From positions 1 to 49,918 of the forward strand of contig JAGXQZ010000076.1 of the NCBI GenBank assembly GCA_018336015.1: DNA of 49,918 nt. The letters run 5' to 3'. Made by a program: the position numbers and the translations under genes. This DNA is from Algoriphagus sp. GTDB lineage: Bacteria; Bacteroidota; Bacteroidia; Cytophagales; Cyclobacteriaceae. The notes below the pieces were generated by a model. That model was not told the DNA's origin. It did not search any database and saw nothing but the letters and a program-made list of their open reading frames with translations. Shown one piece after another: positions 47,441-49,918 of the stretch. Each line of letters opens with the position of its first letter. The stretch's first letter is position 1.

Positions 47441-49431
47441 TGATGACGAAGAACAGCTTGAAAATATCCTTACTGACTCTGATTCTCACAGGATCTGTGT
47501 CATTGAATGTGTTGGCTCAATCAAGCCGTCTGCAGTATGCGGACAAGCAGTATGAGTTGGCCAATTATAGACTTGCGGCAGATGAATATGCCAAAAGCTA
47601 TGCGGTAAAACAGGATTATGCTACTGCCCGAAAGGCGGCACAATCGCTGGACGCCATCTATGCCTACTCGGAATCCTACGGATGGTGGAAAAAGGCGGTT
47701 TCCTACGCTGGTGAAGCGACGAAAGAAGATTATGCAGCCTTGGTGAAAGCCGGATATCGTTCGGTTCAGAATTACAATCCTACAGATGATCTGCGTGGTT
47801 CAACCTATGGCGCGGGGGATTTTGAGGAGTTTTCTGCCCCTAAAGCCACACAGGTTGCATACCGGGTATATGAACTGAAAGCCATGGAAGGGGTTAACTC
47901 CAACTCATCGGATTACAGCCTGACAGGTGCCAAGTCCGGAGTGCAGTATTTTGCCAGTAACCGCGGCGAGGGAGGCCAGGGCAAGAAGTCCGGAGTCCGC
48001 TTTGATGCGAAAGGCAGCAAGTTCAGCCGCAACTACTTCAAGTCAGATGGCAAGAACTATTACGGTATCTATGCCAAGGCAGCAGGCAGCGATGCCAAGA
48101 AGGTAACCGTGGAAGGTTTTGAACTTTATCATCTGGCCGATCCCCAGCCGATGGCCAATGGAAAAATGATCTTCACGGCAACCCCTAACAAGCTTAAGAA
48201 ACGTGATCAGGTGATTTATCCGGGAGTATTCTATGGAACCTTTGATGCCGCTTCCAATACGGTAAAAGACGTGAAGGCCTTTCCATACAATCAGACCAAT
48301 GCCTTCGCGGTGATCAGCCCAAGAGTGGATGAAGAGCAGAAGCGGGTGTACTTCTCCTCCAACCGTCCGGGAGGACAGGGGGGCTATGACCTGTATTATG
48401 TGACCTATGACGCAGAGCTGAAGTTCTCTGAACCGGTGAACCTCGGATCGGGAATTAACTCCCCAGCCAATGAGCGTGACGGGTTTAGATACGGTAATGA
48501 GTTTTATTTTGCTTCCGACCGTAAGGGAGGATTCGGAGGGCTTGACGTGTACACTGCGCTGCTTCAGGGCAATGCGTTTGGTACAGTGAGCAACATGGGG
48601 CAGCCAATCAACTCGGTTGCTGATGACTTTGGATTTATCAAGTACGGAGCTACGGAAGCCTATCTGGGTTCGGATCGCGTAGGAGGTAATGGTTTTGATG
48701 ACCTGTACACGGTGGCATGGGCTGACCGCAGCCTGAAGATCATGGTGGTGGATGCCGCAGGCAATTCGATCAAGGCAGGTACCAACTTACAGCTTTTGGA
48801 AGGTACCAAGAGTACAGACATCACTTCAGTAGGGGATAAGGACCTGGTAAACATGACCAAGAAAGGCAGTACCTATACGTTTGTGGCAAGCAGGCCGGGA
48901 TACTTCACCCAGAAGTTGACAGCCACTCTGGCCAACGATCAGGAAGAGATCATCCTGAAAATGGCTGAGATTCCTTATGGAATTGAGGTGTATCAGGCGA
49001 TCATCTATTATGATTTTGACAAGGATTTTCTGAGAGAACTGAGCAAGGAAAAGCTCAATGAGATCACGACGTTCATGGCCAAGCATCCTGAATTGGGATT
49101 GGTAATCGAGTCTCACACAGATTCCCGAGCGAGTGATAACTACAACCAGAGACTCAGTGAGCGTAGGGCTAGGTCTGTGACTAAATACCTGGAAGAAAAG
49201 GGTATCATGGGCGAGCGAGTTAGCTCCGCGTGGTTCAGTGAATCCAGACTGGTGAATGATTGTGGTGATGGGGTACCGTGTCCTGCTCCAAAACATCAGC
49301 AGAACAGACGCAGTGAGCTGAAGCTGGTAGCTTTCCCTGATCAAAGCAAAAGCTACGAGCTCCCTGCCGGAGCTACCCCTGCAGACTTTGCCAGCAGAGA
49401 GGCTGCAGCCAAGTGGTTTGAGAAGAGGTAA
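47440..49431 (+). CDS. OmpA-family protein with TPR-like and PD40 repeats (PorE/SprE-like)
   Basis: A 663-residue periplasmic protein. Signal peptide ends VLAQ, then a TPR-like helical region (about 28-100), PD40/WD40-like blades (VYFSSNRPGGQGGYDLYYV, FYFASDRKGGFGGLDVYTA), a carboxypeptidase-regulatory/CNA-like domain (about 430-520), and a C-terminal OmpA peptidoglycan-binding domain (YYDFDKDFLREL, SHTDSRASDNYNQRLSERRARSV, NRRSELKLV). T9SS modules with PorP/SprF usually carry such a protein, which may link the machinery to peptidoglycan. The start is placed at the ATG overlapping the previous stop (TGATG); alternatives are at 47431 and 47443. Confidence 0.92.
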   Translation: MMTKNSLKISLLTLILTGSVSLNVLAQSSRLQYADKQYELANYRLAADEYAKSYAVKQDYATARKAAQSLDAIYAYSESYGWWKKAVSYAGEATKEDYAALVKAGYRSVQNYNPTDDLRGSTYGAGDFEEFSAPKATQVAYRVYELKAMEGVNSNSSDYSLTGAKSGVQYFASNRGEGGQGKKSGVRFDAKGSKFSRNYFKSDGKNYYGIYAKAAGSDAKKVTVEGFELYHLADPQPMANGKMIFTATPNKLKKRDQVIYPGVFYGTFDAASNTVKDVKAFPYNQTNAFAVISPRVDEEQKRVYFSSNRPGGQGGYDLYYVTYDAELKFSEPVNLGSGINSPANERDGFRYGNEFYFASDRKGGFGGLDVYTALLQGNAFGTVSNMGQPINSVADDFGFIKYGATEAYLGSDRVGGNGFDDLYTVAWADRSLKIMVVDAAGNSIKAGTNLQLLEGTKSTDITSVGDKDLVNMTKKGSTYTFVASRPGYFTQKLTATLANDQEEIILKMAEIPYGIEVYQAIIYYDFDKDFLRELSKEKLNEITTFMAKHPELGLVIESHTDSRASDNYNQRLSERRARSVTKYLEEKGIMGERVSSAWFSESRLVNDCGDGVPCPAPKHQQNRRSELKLVAFPDQSKSYELPAGATPADFASREAAAKWFEKR

Positions 49432-49447
49432 GTAACTGATCTATCTA

Positions 49448-49480
49448 AACGGGTATCTCTTTTGGGATACCCGTTTTATT
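49448..49480 (+). terminator. Rho-independent terminator after the adhesin operon
   Basis: AACGGGTATC (49448-49457) pairs with GATACCCGTT (49466-49475), followed by TTATTTG. Confidence 0.87.
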
Positions 49481-49484
49481 TGTC

Positions 49485-49918
49485 ATGAAAGCAAAGAGTG
49501 TGGTATTTCTGAGCTTCTCCTCACTTTGTAAATCTCTTTATAAGAGATTTTATCAAGCAGGGTATGATTGCTCGTTTCTTAATATTTCTTCCCAAGGTGA
49601 GTTTTGTGATTTGGGTAACCGCAGTTATTTCAAATTTTGGAATGCTGATGTTGATTCAAGTCAGGAATTGATTTTGGTAAGTGATCTTCATCCTAAACTA
49701 GTCATCTCCTACCTAGATCAATATTTTGAAAACAGGAAGGTGTTAGTACTGGATGGGTATAGTTCTTTGAAGCAACCCTTCTTTTGGAAAGCCAGCTTAG
49801 TTCAGACATTAAAGGAAAAGTGTGTAGAGGTAATTAAGGCATTTGGTAACTATTCAAATGATCGCTTTAAGGATAGTGATCTATATTTTCACTCCGAGAC
49901 TATACTTTGTTCCAATGA
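49485..49918 (+). CDS. Partial hypothetical protein, runs off the window
   Basis: An ATG at 49485, ten bases after a terminator stem, opens a frame without a stop through the last base (about 144 residues visible). It starts MKAKSVVFLSFSSLCKSLYK and contains SDLHPKLVISYLDQYFEN and VLVLDGYSSLKQPFFWKAS. The composition is soluble with alternating strands and helices, perhaps a Rossmann- or glycosyltransferase-like N-terminus, but no motif supports a family call. Confidence 0.6.
   Translation, partial: MKAKSVVFLSFSSLCKSLYKRFYQAGYDCSFLNISSQGEFCDLGNRSYFKFWNADVDSSQELILVSDLHPKLVISYLDQYFENRKVLVLDGYSSLKQPFFWKASLVQTLKEKCVEVIKAFGNYSNDRFKDSDLYFHSETILCSN

Overview
The window looks like a chromosomal segment from a member of the phylum Bacteroidota, most likely class Cytophagia (Algoriphagus/Cyclobacteriaceae-like). 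The evidence is a rare set of Bacteroidota-restricted families (DUF4199, DUF4293, DUF4295, DUF5522), a PorP/SprF protein, a type IX secretion (T9SS) type B C-terminal sorting domain, SusC-era style TonB receptors, start codons without Shine-Dalgarno sequences, and Bacteroidota promoter boxes of the form TAnnTTTG. The genus is inference. No plasmid, phage, insertion sequence or CRISPR array is visible.

Layout. Positions 1-368 hold the 3' end of an rRNA operon (23S end, 5S, terminator). Positions 510-4723 are a tightly overlapping + strand operon: a dihydroorotase homologue that has lost its metal ligands, two DUF4199 membrane proteins and two family 2 glycosyltransferases; a methyltransferase gene converges on it. 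Positions 5560-7557 (-) are a four-gene SPFH / two paralogous membrane proteins / ribbon-helix-helix regulator operon with a predicted operator. Positions 7675-9628 (-) are housekeeping: ftsY, DUF4295, rpmG, rpmB and a cysteine-rich DUF5522 protein. Positions 9702-14236 (+) carry rocD, a HAD phosphatase, a phosphate-type porin behind a Pho-box-like repeat, and hemB. Positions 14747-17988 (+) carry amt, a partner outer-membrane porin and a small secreted repeat protein.

Positions 18048-20445 (-) are a GroES-like protein and dnaK, with a cluster of TGTCA/TGACA words in the dnaK upstream region. Then come a MOSC protein (+), several envelope proteins and hemE (-), a collagen-like lipoprotein, an MsbA-like ABC exporter and truA (-), DUF4293 and a cystathionine synthase/lyase-type enzyme (+), an M1 aminopeptidase (-) divergent from a TonB-dependent receptor (+), and tRNA-Val(UAC) (-).

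The right third is more accessory in character. An AT-rich stretch at 34.4-38.3 kb encodes two very small degenerate receiver-like proteins and two convergent membrane-embedded AraC-type regulators. It is followed by a three-gene surface module at 38328-49431: a 2693-residue T9SS-exported adhesin with five tandem repeats of exactly 132 residues, a PorP/SprF outer-membrane protein and an OmpA/PD40 periplasmic protein. By analogy with SprB/SprF in gliding bacteria, the last two would handle export and anchoring of the giant protein. The window ends inside an unrecognised gene.
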